Assembly: GCF_027533625.1 (NCBI RefSeq)
Contig: NZ_JAQAGZ010000002.1
Span: 186,001-250,000, forward strand
Source of the DNA: Paenibacillus gyeongsangnamensis
GTDB lineage: Bacteria > Bacillota > Bacilli > Paenibacillales > NBRC-103111
DNA length: 64,000 bases
Direction: 5' to 3'
A program made the position numbers and the translations under genes. Position 1 is the stretch's first letter. Every line of letters begins with the position of its first letter. This document shows positions 19,043 to 28,165 of this stretch, piece by piece. The notes beneath the pieces were generated by a model, which worked only from the letters and a program-made list of their open reading frames with translations, was not told where the DNA came from and ran no database searches.

Positions 19043-19076
19043 CAAAAAATCGGCTGCGGTTGAATCCGTAGCCGAT
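19043..19076 (-). terminator. Intrinsic terminator beyond the gerB fragment
   Basis: On the minus strand ATCGGCTACGG and CCGCAGCCGAT pair around ATTCAA, followed by TTTTTTG. It lies directly downstream of the gerB relic and is probably that gene's original terminator. Confidence 0.75.
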
Positions 19077-19082
19077 CCCATT

Positions 19083-19404
19083 GAACAACTAACTCCTCTT
19101 CGCTGTGAATTATAATTGCTGAGGTTTAACCATTGCGCTGTTCCTAATACTAAGACATAATAATAAATTGAAATCTTTAAATACACTCCGGCAATCCAAA
19201 TCACGACCACCAACGATTCCAAATGCTCCAGGAAATCCGCGATGCTGATGAAGCGTGCGGCCTGCATAACGGGAAAAGTAAAGTTGCCCGTTATGTTTCC
19301 GAACAGCAACAATGAAAAAAGGCTGGATTGCATGAGCACGAACATCGAAATGATAACGGCAATGACAGCCCACTTTTGCCCTTTCACGGTCTCGCAGATA
19401 AGGA
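19083..19404 (-). pseudogene. Spore-germination permease (GerAB family), C-terminal fragment
   Basis: The frame reads GQKWAVIAVIISMFVLMQSS, then FGNITGNFTFPVMQAARFIS, and SLVVVIWIAGVYLKISIYYY, which correspond to the last helices of GerAB/GerKB permeases (the intact gene at 22917-24002 has LVATIWFISTYYRVTVFYYIS at the same place). Everything before is replaced by an IS6 end at 19405. The gene is therefore cut by an insertion and inactive. Confidence 0.75.
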
Positions 19405-19601
19405 CATGCTTGGTTTTAAATCGTTTTTGACTGCTGATAAGACGTTGAAGGGAATTAATTAGGAAAGGACGGGCCGAATGCAATCATTCGTCTGTCCTTT
19501 CAACGGTTGAACTGATTAATAGATTATTTGGATTGGCAGCAAAAGTAAACGTACATAACTTGTCATACTTTTTGATCTTTTTAAATGTTTGCACCAGAAC
19601 C
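19405..19601 (+). mobile_element. IS6-family element, 3' end remnant
   Basis: Nearly identical to 52204-52411 of the intact element: the last transposase codons (in decayed frame), a 55-base tail and the right terminal repeat ending TTTGCACCAGAACC. No transposase start or left end is present. It abuts the gerB fragment. Confidence 0.85.
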
Positions 19602-19708
19602 AGGTTCGTCGTCTAGAGTGTCTCTTTAATAATTTATTATCCAAAAGTACTGGAATTAGAAAGTGAAGTGAGTATCAAGAAAAGGAGACTATTCGTATTT
19701 ATCAGCGG

Positions 19709-20428
19709 TTAAAAGAGAAATACATCCGGGTCTGGACCGAACCGGTGATCTTGGTTCATTTGATCGATCTTTTTCATATCTTCTTCAGAAAGCGTAAAAT
19801 CGAAGATGTTGGCATTTTCCTGAATGCGTTCTTGGCGAACTGATTTGGGTATGGTGACGACCCCGTGCTGCAGATCCCAACGAAGGACGATTTGTGCAGG
19901 AGTTTTCCCATACTTCGCGGCCAGCTCGATAATCTGCGGCAGATCCAGATTACCCTTCATGATCGGACTCCAGGCTTCTAATTGGATTCCCTCACGTTTG
20001 CAATATTGGAGAAGCTCTTGCTGGTTGAGCAGAGGATGAAACTCCACTTGATTGACAGCGGGAACCGTGTCGCTATCCTGCTTTAACGATTCCAGATGAT
20101 GGATTTTGAAGTTACTTACACCAATGGCGCGAATGTACCCGTCCTTTTGTAATTTTTCAAAGGCTCTCCAGGTTTCCTTGAACTTATCTTTGCCGGGCCA
20201 GTGAATCAGATAGAGGTCGAAGTATTCGAGATCGAGTTTAAGGCGGCTGTCCTCAAAAGCACGAAGCGTGGATTCGTAGCCTTGATCTTTATTTGCCAGT
20301 TTAGTAGTGATGAACAGCTTGTCTCTGGGGATTCCGCTTTGTTTGATAGCGGTGCCCACCCCGGTCTCGTGCGGCCTGCTTATCGAAAATTTGATATGAA
20401 TATATCCACCGGGAGATATAACATCCAA
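19709..20428 (-). pseudogene. Aldo/keto reductase with a degraded N terminus
   Basis: The C-terminal 210 residues are a good AKR barrel (LFITTKLANKDQGYE, FDLYLIHWPG, YIRAIGVSNFKIHHLE, QVEFHPLLNQQELLQYC, VTIPKSVRQERIQEN). The N-terminal part is broken: where the family has GYRHIDTAxxYGNE this reads GYIHIKFSISRPHE, so the catalytic Asp and Tyr are lost, and the first roughly 40 residues are absent. Length is 239 against about 275 normally. Probably inactive. Confidence 0.7.
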
Positions 20429-20539
20429 CGATTATCGGTGTGTGTGGTTTGGATTCCAATTGTGAAAAAGTAGGTTGGTAAGTCGGCTGCTGGTCAATAA
20501 GTACATAGCATTTTATAACAGAACGCTACCAATAGGCAT

Positions 20540-20583
20540 TAAAAAAGATGACTCCTGATGAATACAGAAGGCATCTTTAGTGG
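20540..20583 (-). terminator. Terminator of the EthD gene
   Basis: On the minus strand AAAGATGCCT...AGGAGTCATCTTTTTT forms an imperfect stem with a T-run. It lies about 85 bases past the stop at 20667. Confidence 0.6.
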
Positions 20584-20666
20584 CTTGATTCAGAATCCTT
20601 TTCAAAATCGTCCAAATATAGGTCACAGTTCAAATTTTAGGAGAGTTTTGCAAATATAATATTTGT

Positions 20667-20969
20667 TTATTCGACAATACAGATAACTGGGGGATTATGC
20701 AAAAATTCAATGAAATTTCTTGAATCGCCTTGTACTTCTTGACCTTCAGGTGTTGCCATTCCTTGATTGAGGGCATCTAAATTTTCAAATTCAATCTCAA
20801 CAACCAAATACAGTTTTAAATTGGTATTATGGGAACCCGTTACACGATGAGTAGAGACGTTCCTCACTTTCGGAATTTTCTGCACGAGTGGAATATGAAC
20901 GTCAAAGTAATATTTCTCAAAAGCTTCTTGGTTTTTCGGTTGTTCGTAAAGAACTATCATTTTGGCCAT
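20667..20969 (-). CDS. EthD-domain protein
   Basis: Small soluble alpha/beta-barrel protein of 100 residues (MAKMIVLYEQPKNQEAFEKY, YFDVHIPLVQKIPKV, then GMATPEGQEV and FIEF). EthD-like proteins often assist ether or aromatic degradation or act in undefined ways. ATG 20969 is preferred to the upstream 20993 because AGGAG lies about 10 nt before it. It is the last gene of the operon that begins with the peroxiredoxin, 53 nt downstream, controlled by the TetR-type operator at 21708. Confidence 0.8.
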   Translation of the reverse strand: MAKMIVLYEQPKNQEAFEKYYFDVHIPLVQKIPKVRNVSTHRVTGSHNTNLKLYLVVEIEFENLDALNQGMATPEGQEVQGDSRNFIEFLHNPPVICIVE

Positions 20970-21021
20970 AATATGATTTCTCCTTTTAATCATCTACTTT
21001 AAAAAAACTTCAAAATGCTCT

Positions 21022-21675
21022 TTACAATACCTCTTTTAACAATTCTACCATTCTTGAGGGCTCTTCTCTTTTTGTGTAGTCCGGGTCTACACTCGCAAAC
21101 CGGATTTTTCCTGATCGATCAATAACATAGGTTGCCGGAACAGGGAGTTCCCATGTATCATTTCCGTTATGTCCTGGAATATCAAGGCCGAACCCTTTAT
21201 AAATTTCAATAATGTAATCCGGCAGTTTGAATACTAAATTATAGTTCCCAGCGACGATTCCATCTGGATCACTTAATACAAGAAACTCCAGCTCGTTCTT
21301 TTCTTTCATCGTAAGAGAAGCATCAGGGGTTTGAGGACTAACTGCAATCAATTGTCCGCCTGTTGCCTTGATATCTTTAAGTACTCGTTGGTATGCATTT
21401 AACTCAAGGTTACAATACGGGCACCATGCGCCTCGATAGAAGGTTAAGATCACAGGCCCTTTTTTCAATTCTTCATATAGGGAAATGGAAGCGCCTGTCG
21501 CATCTTTTAAGGTAAAATCAGGCGCTTGTTCACCAACCGTCAATCCTTTCGCAATATTCGATTCGGACAATTCTTTGGTTGCTTGTTCCATGAGTTTTTG
21601 GGTTTCGATCGGAGCTTTTTTTCTAAAATTGTCCTGATATTGCTGAATTTCATCGAGTAATTTTGTTGTCATCAT
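21022..21675 (-). CDS. AhpC/TSA peroxiredoxin-like protein
   Basis: Thiol peroxidase-like protein of 217 residues: GEQAPDFTLKDATG at about 47-60 and the active-site stretch TFYRGAWCPYCNLELNAYQ, a CxxC as in the PRX-like-2 subgroup, which has thioredoxin character. ATYVIDRSGKIRFA closes the fold. GGAGG lies 6 nt before ATG 21675 and 9 nt before ATG 21672, so either may be used. First gene after the operator at 21708-21725. Probably part of a stress or detoxification response with the EthD protein and TetR regulator. Confidence 0.85.
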   Translation of the reverse strand: MMTTKLLDEIQQYQDNFRKKAPIETQKLMEQATKELSESNIAKGLTVGEQAPDFTLKDATGASISLYEELKKGPVILTFYRGAWCPYCNLELNAYQRVLKDIKATGGQLIAVSPQTPDASLTMKEKNELEFLVLSDPDGIVAGNYNLVFKLPDYIIEIYKGFGLDIPGHNGNDTWELPVPATYVIDRSGKIRFASVDPDYTKREEPSRMVELLKEVL

Positions 21676-21707
21676 TTTTTACCTCCAGCCTGTTTGTCCA
21701 AATATTT

Positions 21708-21725
21708 GTACCTACCGGTTGGTAC
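21708..21725. promoter_or_regulatory. TetR-type operator palindrome
   Basis: GTACCTACCGGTTGGTAC is an 18-base palindrome with one mismatched pair, centred on ACCGGT, 33 bases before the peroxiredoxin start and between it and the divergent-facing end of the TetR gene. TetR-family operators commonly have this size and symmetry. Binding by the neighbouring TetR protein is inference. Confidence 0.65.
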
Positions 21726-21793
21726 AACTCGTAGTTTATCATACCGTTTTATTATGAGCAAGAAATAAATTGCCCATAAATTGCTTATACTCA

Positions 21794-22369
21794 TTAAGAA
21801 AGATTAAACTGCAATCGAATCATATCGACTACATTCTTTAAAATTTGAATGTCTTTTTGATTCTTCATTAATAAAATACCTCCTTGAACCATCGATGCAA
21901 TTGCTTCGGCACTTTTTCTCGTATCGACATTTGAATTTAATTGGTTTTGTTCAATCATTTCTGCTAGTGAATTGTCAATTGCTTCAATCCAACGTGTGAG
22001 AAAATGTTGAATCTTTGATCGAAAAGTTTCATCGTGCTCACTCATTTCAATAGCTAAATTACCTATAGGACATCCAAGTTTTTCTTGCATTCCTGAATGG
22101 TACGCAATCACCCAATCAAGCATTTTATTTATTTTCGATTTGGGGTCATCTTTGGATTGGAGAGTATTTGTAATAAGTGGATTGGTCATATTTTGAATGA
22201 TATATTCAACAACAGCTAACCCCAGATCATATTTAGATGCAAAATAATGATAAAATTGACCTTTTCCAATATTGGAAGCATCAAGAATATCGCTGATAGA
22301 TGTTGGTTGATAACCTTTAGAATGTATAATTTCTGTCGCTATTGAGATAATTTCTTGCTTTTTAGACAT
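21794..22369 (-). CDS. TetR/AcrR-family repressor
   Basis: Repressor of 191 residues: N-terminal helix-turn-helix MSKKQEIISIATEIIHSKGY, then TSISDILDASNIGKGQFYHYFASKYDL (recognition helix with the FYHYF motif), and a C-terminal ligand domain of the TetR_C type (LGCPIGNLAIEMS). ATG 22369 (MSKKQEI) is chosen; an upstream in-frame ATG at 22393 lacks the family's spacing. It lies upstream of, and in line with, the peroxiredoxin-EthD genes, whose promoter carries the palindrome at 21708. Confidence 0.85.
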   Translation of the reverse strand: MSKKQEIISIATEIIHSKGYQPTSISDILDASNIGKGQFYHYFASKYDLGLAVVEYIIQNMTNPLITNTLQSKDDPKSKINKMLDWVIAYHSGMQEKLGCPIGNLAIEMSEHDETFRSKIQHFLTRWIEAIDNSLAEMIEQNQLNSNVDTRKSAEAIASMVQGGILLMKNQKDIQILKNVVDMIRLQFNLS

Positions 22370-22393
22370 TATAACACACCATATACCTTTCAT

Positions 22394-22916
22394 TTTTATT
22401 TGTACAAATCAATAATTTATTACAATGTTCCGTCTTTTATTATAAGATTTGTTGTCAATACGACGGATACGATAGCGGAATAAATTGATGGCAGTTAAAC
22501 ATTATTCATCAAAGTTCAAACTGGTATATTCATTGCTTCGCAGATATCCGGGTCTACATCAAATTATGATAGTAAGCTTATGATTCAACTACCCTAATCA
22601 CGTTGATAAGTCTTGCAGGTCATATCCCTTTTCGTGTTTTCCTGTAAGATATGCGTTTACGCATAGGTTTCCCCGTTTTGTGGGTGGGCCACCCAACACC
22701 TCCGCCACCTCTGGTTTACGTATTGTTCCGGGCTGGACTTTGCCTGCAAGCCCTTCGGATTCCCCTCACGGGAGACACCCTGCCAGTCCTTCCCCATATG
22801 GAGTAATTTGTTCCCGTAACCCGAAATATCGCCGGTGCTCCGTGACGGGGGGCGGTCAATCTTGTTTTCCAGACCAAGCTGTCTTTTTAGGGGACAACGT
22901 CAACAGGTTGATTATT
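22394..22916. other. Gap with a G+C-rich unidentified stretch
   Basis: From 22394 to about 22625 the sequence is AT-rich with nothing evident except ATTTGTACAAAT near 22399, a possible operator half. From about 22628 to 22900 composition shifts to G+C-rich with many CCC/GGG runs and no convincing gene. The segment does not resemble its neighbours and may be a mobile-element or intron remnant; I could not name it. Confidence 0.35.
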
Positions 22917-24002
22917 TCATTTTTTCCGTATAACTGCAACAGCAAGCAGTAATAACGGAAATAAAATACCAATAATTGGCGCAAATGCTGTATAAGCCTG
23001 TAAAAATTCGAACGAATAGGCGACATTGGGACGCGTAACAAGGGCGAAAACGACCAGAATAGCACCCACCGGCAGCGTCAATAACCGGTAATCTTTCAAT
23101 TCCAGCACTTGGGCGATACCTATTATGGAGATATAGTAAAAAACCGTCACCCTATAATAAGTGGAGATAAACCAGATTGTCGCTACAAGCACTTCGATCC
23201 GTTCCACAAATTTGCCGACGCTTATTTTTTTGGCTAATACGTAAGGGGGGAATAAATTGTTCGACGTCATCTCCGCTCCAAGTACCATAATGCACAAAAA
23301 GGTAATAACGAACAATATGAGGCCGGCAGCGAATACTCCTTCGAATAACGCTTTTCCCATTCGATCGGGCCGATTCAAATGATCGACAAGGATTAAAAAT
23401 ATAATGGGTTCCAGGAAGGGGTAACTGATATACGTAAGGCTTGCTCCCACCAGCGGTTTCATTCCGGTCTCGAAAACAGGCTGAATGTTCTCGACTTTCA
23501 TGTCTGGGGTAAGGAATAATACCAAAATCAGAAAAAATAATACGAATGCCGGAAAAAACACTTCTGCAGACCGGGCCAAAGTTTCGATTCCCGCTCTCGC
23601 TCCTATGACGGCAATGACCATAAAGATGATAAGAACCGATTCAATAGGTGTTTCCGGCAGCATTTGCGTTGTGATGAAATCTCCGATAAAGCGCAGCGAC
23701 AGTCCGGACAGATTGACCGGAAACATGATAAGAAATATAAGAGAAACGAATTTGCCCAAGCCTCTTCCAAGGATTTCTTCGATTCCATAAATAAATGACT
23801 TACCGGGAAAGCGCCTCCCTAACGCCGTATATAAAGGAATCACTAATAATCCCGCTAATATCGGTATGATCGCTGCAATCCAGGCATCTTGTTTTGCCTG
23901 TTTGGCTATTCCGGACGGCAGAAGTAAGATTGCAGTGCCGATGATACACATTGTAATCAGCAATGACAACTGACGGGACGATATTTTGCCATTGTCCAGC
24001 AT
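22917..24002 (-). CDS. Spore germinant-receptor permease subunit (GerAB/GerKB)
   Basis: Inner-membrane B subunit of a GerA-type germinant receptor, 361 residues with ten predicted helices. It begins ISSRQLSLLITMCIIGTAILLLPSG, typical of the family, and contains GRRFPGKSFIYGIEEILG. The B subunit is related to APC transporters and takes part in recognising the germinant. Last gene of the operon. GAGGTGA lies 6 nt before the ATG. A fragment of a second B gene lies at 19083. Confidence 0.9.
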   Translation of the reverse strand: MLDNGKISSRQLSLLITMCIIGTAILLLPSGIAKQAKQDAWIAAIIPILAGLLVIPLYTALGRRFPGKSFIYGIEEILGRGLGKFVSLIFLIMFPVNLSGLSLRFIGDFITTQMLPETPIESVLIIFMVIAVIGARAGIETLARSAEVFFPAFVLFFLILVLFLTPDMKVENIQPVFETGMKPLVGASLTYISYPFLEPIIFLILVDHLNRPDRMGKALFEGVFAAGLILFVITFLCIMVLGAEMTSNNLFPPYVLAKKISVGKFVERIEVLVATIWFISTYYRVTVFYYISIIGIAQVLELKDYRLLTLPVGAILVVFALVTRPNVAYSFEFLQAYTAFAPIIGILFPLLLLAVAVIRKK

Positions 24003-24041
24003 GATCTCACCTCAAATAAAGTATGGGATTTTTCAGCTAAA

Positions 24042-24275
24042 TTACGTCAAGTACTTCATGAGATTGTCGACGAATGGCTTAAATATATAAATCACGGCAT
24101 CCAAGGGATTAGGGATTTTCACATGCATGCTCTGAGCTAAACTTAGCCCTGTAGCGAAAAGGTGAAGTATGGAAAATATCCAAAACTCTTTCATAAGATG
24201 TCTTTTTCTTAGGGTTCGTCCTTCGATGATAAAAATAACAGCGGCTCCCGCCAATATTCCCGCACCTGTCCACAT
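24042..24275 (-). CDS. Small two-helix membrane protein (germinant-receptor D-type subunit)
   Basis: 77 residues with two hydrophobic segments (TGAGILAGAAVIFIIEG and FWIFSILHLFATGLSLA) and a short tail. It sits between gerC and gerB, the place where small D subunits modulating germinant-receptor activity are encoded in some sporeformers (established for Bacillus gerUD-type genes). Assignment rests on position and topology. AAGGA lies upstream of the ATG; gap to gerC is 6 nt. Confidence 0.65.
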   Translation of the reverse strand: MWTGAGILAGAAVIFIIEGRTLRKRHLMKEFWIFSILHLFATGLSLAQSMHVKIPNPLDAVIYIFKPFVDNLMKYLT

Positions 24276-24281
24276 AGCCGT

Positions 24282-25481
24282 TCATTCCTTAGTCTTTTCA
24301 ATAATGGAATTAATTATTGTCCCCATACGTCGAATCTTGATATCCAGCTTCATATTTACTGGAAGGTCGGCAAATTGTTCATCCCAATTTTTTTTTAATC
24401 TTGCCCAAGCTTTCGGCTCAGAACGATGGATCGCCTCGCCAAAACCATAAATGTCAACTTTATAAGTTTTTTGCACTTTATCTAGCGACATTTGAATAAT
24501 GTTGCGCAACCTTTTTTTGCTATTATTTTCCAATTGAACGAACGTCTCCTGTTTAGTGAGATCAATCTTACATTGTACTTCCGCTACATTCAGTTCCATT
24601 CGGATCAATACATCGATTTGGGGCTTCCCGTCTACTAGCTTCCCCTTGACGTCTGTTTTTGTGTTAAACACCTCCATGGAAATTTCCCCTCCTTTAGGGC
24701 ACGACACTAACCCGATCGTACTTCTTACTTTGTTTTGAATATAATTGTATCCTTTACTTTCGTTTTCATTTAACCAACCGATCAATCTATCTTTTTTAAA
24801 CACGGCTAATCCCGCATAGGCTAATTTTGTTGGTATACTAATTGTCTGCAAGTTATTTACGGATTGTCCTATTTCTTGATTTCCTTTTATTTCAACGGCA
24901 CTTAACACGGGATGTTTGCCCTGTCTCATTAAGTCATTCAACAATTCATCCAATGTCACCGTAGTCTCCGGAGCCCACTGATTTTGCGCGGTTTCGAGGG
25001 AAGCATACAAATGATTAGCAGGGATCTTTTCAATGCTGGTCAGTATTTTCAGAACATCCTCTGCTGTGCTCCCTTTCGAGACGACGATGAAGAAATCGGT
25101 CCGCAGCTCGCGGCCTCTTGATACCAAATCCAGTGTTTTAGCAATTCCATCTCTTGCCAAAGCTTCGCCAAACACGAGAATGCGCATATGGGACAGATAC
25201 ATTTTTCTCGGACTGATCGTTGTCATTTTTCTAAGCGCTTCAATCACTGTTTTGCCGGTTGCCGTATACATCGTTACAGGAGCACGGTTTGCGCCGGCTC
25301 CTTTTTGTTCGGCAATCTGCGTTGGATCGACAACTTGAACTGATACCTTGTATTGTGTGCCTGCTTTATCGATTCCAAGAGCTACAACGATTGCAAGTTC
25401 ATTCAATTCCCGGCGGTTCCAGCAACCGGTGGTTACCAGGAGCAAGACCGCGCATAAGAACAAAGTAACAACCGGCTTCAT
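24282..25481 (-). CDS. Ger(x)C family lipoprotein
   Basis: Outer-face lipoprotein C subunit of the germinant receptor, 399 residues. The signal ends LLLVTTGCWNRRELNE with the lipidated Cys at residue 20; CWNxRELxxLAIV is the family hallmark. Conserved middle pieces are SHMRILVFGEALARDG and LYASLETAQNQWAPET. Starts 3 nt after the gerA stop, so coupled. Confidence 0.92.
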   Translation of the reverse strand: MKPVVTLFLCAVLLLVTTGCWNRRELNELAIVVALGIDKAGTQYKVSVQVVDPTQIAEQKGAGANRAPVTMYTATGKTVIEALRKMTTISPRKMYLSHMRILVFGEALARDGIAKTLDLVSRGRELRTDFFIVVSKGSTAEDVLKILTSIEKIPANHLYASLETAQNQWAPETTVTLDELLNDLMRQGKHPVLSAVEIKGNQEIGQSVNNLQTISIPTKLAYAGLAVFKKDRLIGWLNENESKGYNYIQNKVRSTIGLVSCPKGGEISMEVFNTKTDVKGKLVDGKPQIDVLIRMELNVAEVQCKIDLTKQETFVQLENNSKKRLRNIIQMSLDKVQKTYKVDIYGFGEAIHRSEPKAWARLKKNWDEQFADLPVNMKLDIKIRRMGTIINSIIEKTKE

Positions 25482-25484
25482 ACG

Positions 25485-27074
25485 TTACAGTCCTTTTTTG
25501 GCGGGTTTCGGATTTCGTCCGCGAACCAAATTTTTTTGGACGATCGAACTGGGACGGGAAAACAATCCCCATCGAGGCAGGCGAAATACCGTATCTTTCA
25601 GATCAGCCACGTTAACGGGCCCGATTGGGCTCATATAGGGGACACCGAAAGAACGTAAACGGCAAAGATGAAGGACAAGCCAGAAGATCCCGACAAAAAA
25701 ACCGTATAATCCGAAAGACGCCGCCATTCCCATTAAAGCAAAACGAATCATTCTCACGGAAATGGATAAGTTGAATGACGGAACGACGAAACTCGCAATC
25801 CCAGTAAGGGAAACGACGATAACCATTGCCGCCGATACGATCCCTGCATGCACTGCCGTTTCTCCAATGACCAAAGTCCCTACAATGGATACCGCTTGTC
25901 CTACTGCTCTGGGAAGTCTTAAACTAGCCTCGCGCAAGATTTCAAAGGTCACTTCCATCATGAGAGCTTCGACGAAAGCGGGAAAAGGTATACCTTCCCT
26001 CTGCGCCGCCAAACTGATCAGCAGCTGCGTCGGAATCATTTCCTGATGAACCGTGGTGATGGCTATATAAAGAGACGGCCCTGCCAAGGCGATAAAAAAG
26101 CAAAAAAAGCGGAGGAAGCGCAGCAGACTGGCAATATCCGCACGTTGGTAATAGTCCTCCGATGACTGGAAAAATTGAACAAACAAAGCGGGAACCATCA
26201 AAACAAACGGTGTGCCGTCGACCAATATGGCCACACGTCCCTCCAACAATCCGGCGGCCAAAACATCAGGCCGTTCCGTATTGAATATGGTGGGAAAGGG
26301 AGAGTATGACTCATCCTGAATCATTTCCTCAATATATCCGCTCTCTAAAACGGCATCGAGATCAATTCGGTTCAGGCGTTTACGTACTTCTTCAACAACA
26401 TTGTCTTGCGCTATTCCTTTAATGTACGCAATAGTCACATCAGTTTTAGTAATTTTCCCTATTTTCATGCTTTCTAACCAAAGATTTGTATTTCTTATTT
26501 TCCTGCGAATTAACGACGTATTGGTGCGCAAATTTTCCGTAAAACTTTCCCTTGGGCCGCGTACTGTGGTTTCCACGCTAGGTTCCGTCACTCCGCGGTT
26601 TTCCCCGCCGAACATTCCAACGGCATAACTGTGCGGATATCCGTCTACCAAAATGATCGCTTTGCCCGATAAGAGGGAGGTGAACAAAGTATCAAAATCC
26701 ATTACATCTTGAATATCCCCTACCGCAAGAACGGAATCTTTCAGAAACTGTAAAGGGTTTTGTGCGGAGAATATTTTTGTGCCATAATCATTCTTTTGAA
26801 TATCCAGCATTAAAGATTCCAGGATAAAGTTTTGAAGTGCGTTGAGATCAATCAAACCGTCTGTATAGAGAATGGCGGCTTGAAGCTGTCTATCGTCGCC
26901 GATCCGAATCTCTCTTACAACGATGTCGCTGCTATTGCCAAAAACGCTTTTTACCTTTTCAATATTTTGCTGCAAGCTTGCTTTTATCGGCTCTGGATTT
27001 GTTGTTGGGGTACCGCTATGGTCAATAGGGTGGCGTGTAGACCATTTTTTGAATATGCTTTTCATAAAATCCAT
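25485..27074 (-). CDS. Spore germination protein A subunit (GerA family)
   Basis: Membrane A subunit of a germinant receptor, 529 residues: large soluble N-terminal domain (about 1-280, with LQNFILESLMLDIQKNDYG, KAIILVDGYPHSYAVGMFGG) and four to six C-terminal helices (FFQSSEDYYQRADIASLLRFLRF, then PRAVGQAVSIVGTLVIGETA). All segments of the family are present, so it appears functional. GGGG lies 8 nt before ATG 27074. Order gerA-gerC-D-gerB. Confidence 0.93.
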   Translation of the reverse strand: MDFMKSIFKKWSTRHPIDHSGTPTTNPEPIKASLQQNIEKVKSVFGNSSDIVVREIRIGDDRQLQAAILYTDGLIDLNALQNFILESLMLDIQKNDYGTKIFSAQNPLQFLKDSVLAVGDIQDVMDFDTLFTSLLSGKAIILVDGYPHSYAVGMFGGENRGVTEPSVETTVRGPRESFTENLRTNTSLIRRKIRNTNLWLESMKIGKITKTDVTIAYIKGIAQDNVVEEVRKRLNRIDLDAVLESGYIEEMIQDESYSPFPTIFNTERPDVLAAGLLEGRVAILVDGTPFVLMVPALFVQFFQSSEDYYQRADIASLLRFLRFFCFFIALAGPSLYIAITTVHQEMIPTQLLISLAAQREGIPFPAFVEALMMEVTFEILREASLRLPRAVGQAVSIVGTLVIGETAVHAGIVSAAMVIVVSLTGIASFVVPSFNLSISVRMIRFALMGMAASFGLYGFFVGIFWLVLHLCRLRSFGVPYMSPIGPVNVADLKDTVFRLPRWGLFSRPSSIVQKNLVRGRNPKPAKKGL

Positions 27075-27435
27075 GGCACTTTCCCCTTATAACAAGATGT
27101 TATTTTTTATCGTTTCCAAATAATGAAGATATTATCTTATGAATCACCGGAGGAGTTAGTTCCAAAGGGATATTTACGAACGGCGCGGCGTATTTCAATC
27201 TCATCCAATGTTCAGTCCGAGCGGATTGTAGGGCGTACGCCAACATTTTAACCAAAATATACTCCAAGGATATTTAGGCGCTTCAACAGCGGATTTTTCC
27301 TACAAGCGTATAAAACAGTCAAAATGTTGGCGCTACCCAAGCTCAAAGAAATCGCATAATCCATAAACTTGTATAAAGACTCTTTAAGGACTCCTTTTAC
27401 TCTAACATACTTCATCGCTTTAATATTACATAGTA
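27075..27435. other. Gap upstream of the gerA operon
   Basis: Should hold the gerA promoter, expected to be forespore (SigG) type, but I cannot pick boxes with confidence. It contains a long inverted repeat, CGCCAACATTTT at 27238-27249 and its exact complement at 27321-27332, and ends at the ragged edge of the IS6 relic. Confidence 0.4.
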
Positions 27436-28052
27436 ATTTTCATGCGATGGGTACACCAGTTTGGGCCGGAATTAGACAAGCGAATTCGTCCCTTTCTGAA
27501 GCCTACTAACGATTCCTACCGAACGGATGAAACCTACATCAAAGTCAAAGGACAATGGAAATATCTTTACAGGGCAATGGATTCAAAAGGAAACACGATT
27601 GATTTCATGCTGTCTGAAAATCGAGATGCTCCCGCGGCTAGACGATTTTTCAAGAAAGCGTTGACTTCACCTCACAATCAATTGCCGCGCGTGATCACCG
27701 TCGATAAAAACCCAGCTTACCCTACCGCAGTCCAGCAATTGAAGGACGAGAAAGCTATGAATCAAGAAACATTACTACGACAACAGAAATATCTAAACAA
27801 TATTATTGAACAAGATCATCGATTCATAAAGAAAGTCATTAAACCAATGCTGGGATTCAAGTCTTTCAGTACTGCAGAGAAAACAATTGCCGGAATTGAA
27901 GTCATGCATATGATAAAGAAAGGACAGGTCGAATGCATTCATTCGTCTGTCCTTTCTGCAGTACAATTAATCAATAAAATGTTTGGTTTAACAGCATAGT
28001 CAAAAACAATATGGCGCTGTTTTTGATCCATTTTAATAGTTGCACCAAAACC
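27436..28052 (+). mobile_element. IS6-family element, 5'-truncated copy
   Basis: Transposase frame 27442-27999 (185 residues) starts inside the gene at MRWVHQFGPE, so about 50 N-terminal residues and the left end are missing. The DDE residues remain: DETYIKVKG, VITVDKNPAYP and NNIIEQDHRF. The right terminal repeat ends TTGCACCAAAACC at 28052, where it has disrupted the MDELI reading frame. Divergent from the intact copy at 51582 (about 80% at protein level by eye). Cannot move by itself. Confidence 0.88.
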
Positions 28053-28091
28053 AATTATTTTATCCTCGACCAATTTAATAAGCTCGTCCAT
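28053..28091 (-). pseudogene. 5' end of the MDELI coiled-coil gene, cut by IS6 (copy 1)
   Basis: Thirteen codons (MDELIKLVEDKII) match the beginning of the gene at 47239-47610; the 30 bases upstream are also shared. The frame runs straight into the IS6 terminal repeat at 28052. Confidence 0.75.
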
Positions 28092-28120
28092 CTTATGTAC
28101 CTGCCTTCGTTTATACTGAA

Positions 28121-28147
28121 GCAGCTTGCCTACACCGGCAAGCTGCC
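28121..28147 (-). terminator. Hairpin after the sigK relic
   Basis: GGCAGCTTGCC and GGCAAGCTGC pair on the minus strand around GGTGTA, 19 bases past the sigK stop. No T-run follows. Copy 2 of this locus lacks it. Confidence 0.5.
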
Positions 28148-28165
28148 TCAGTAACTTGAAATGTT

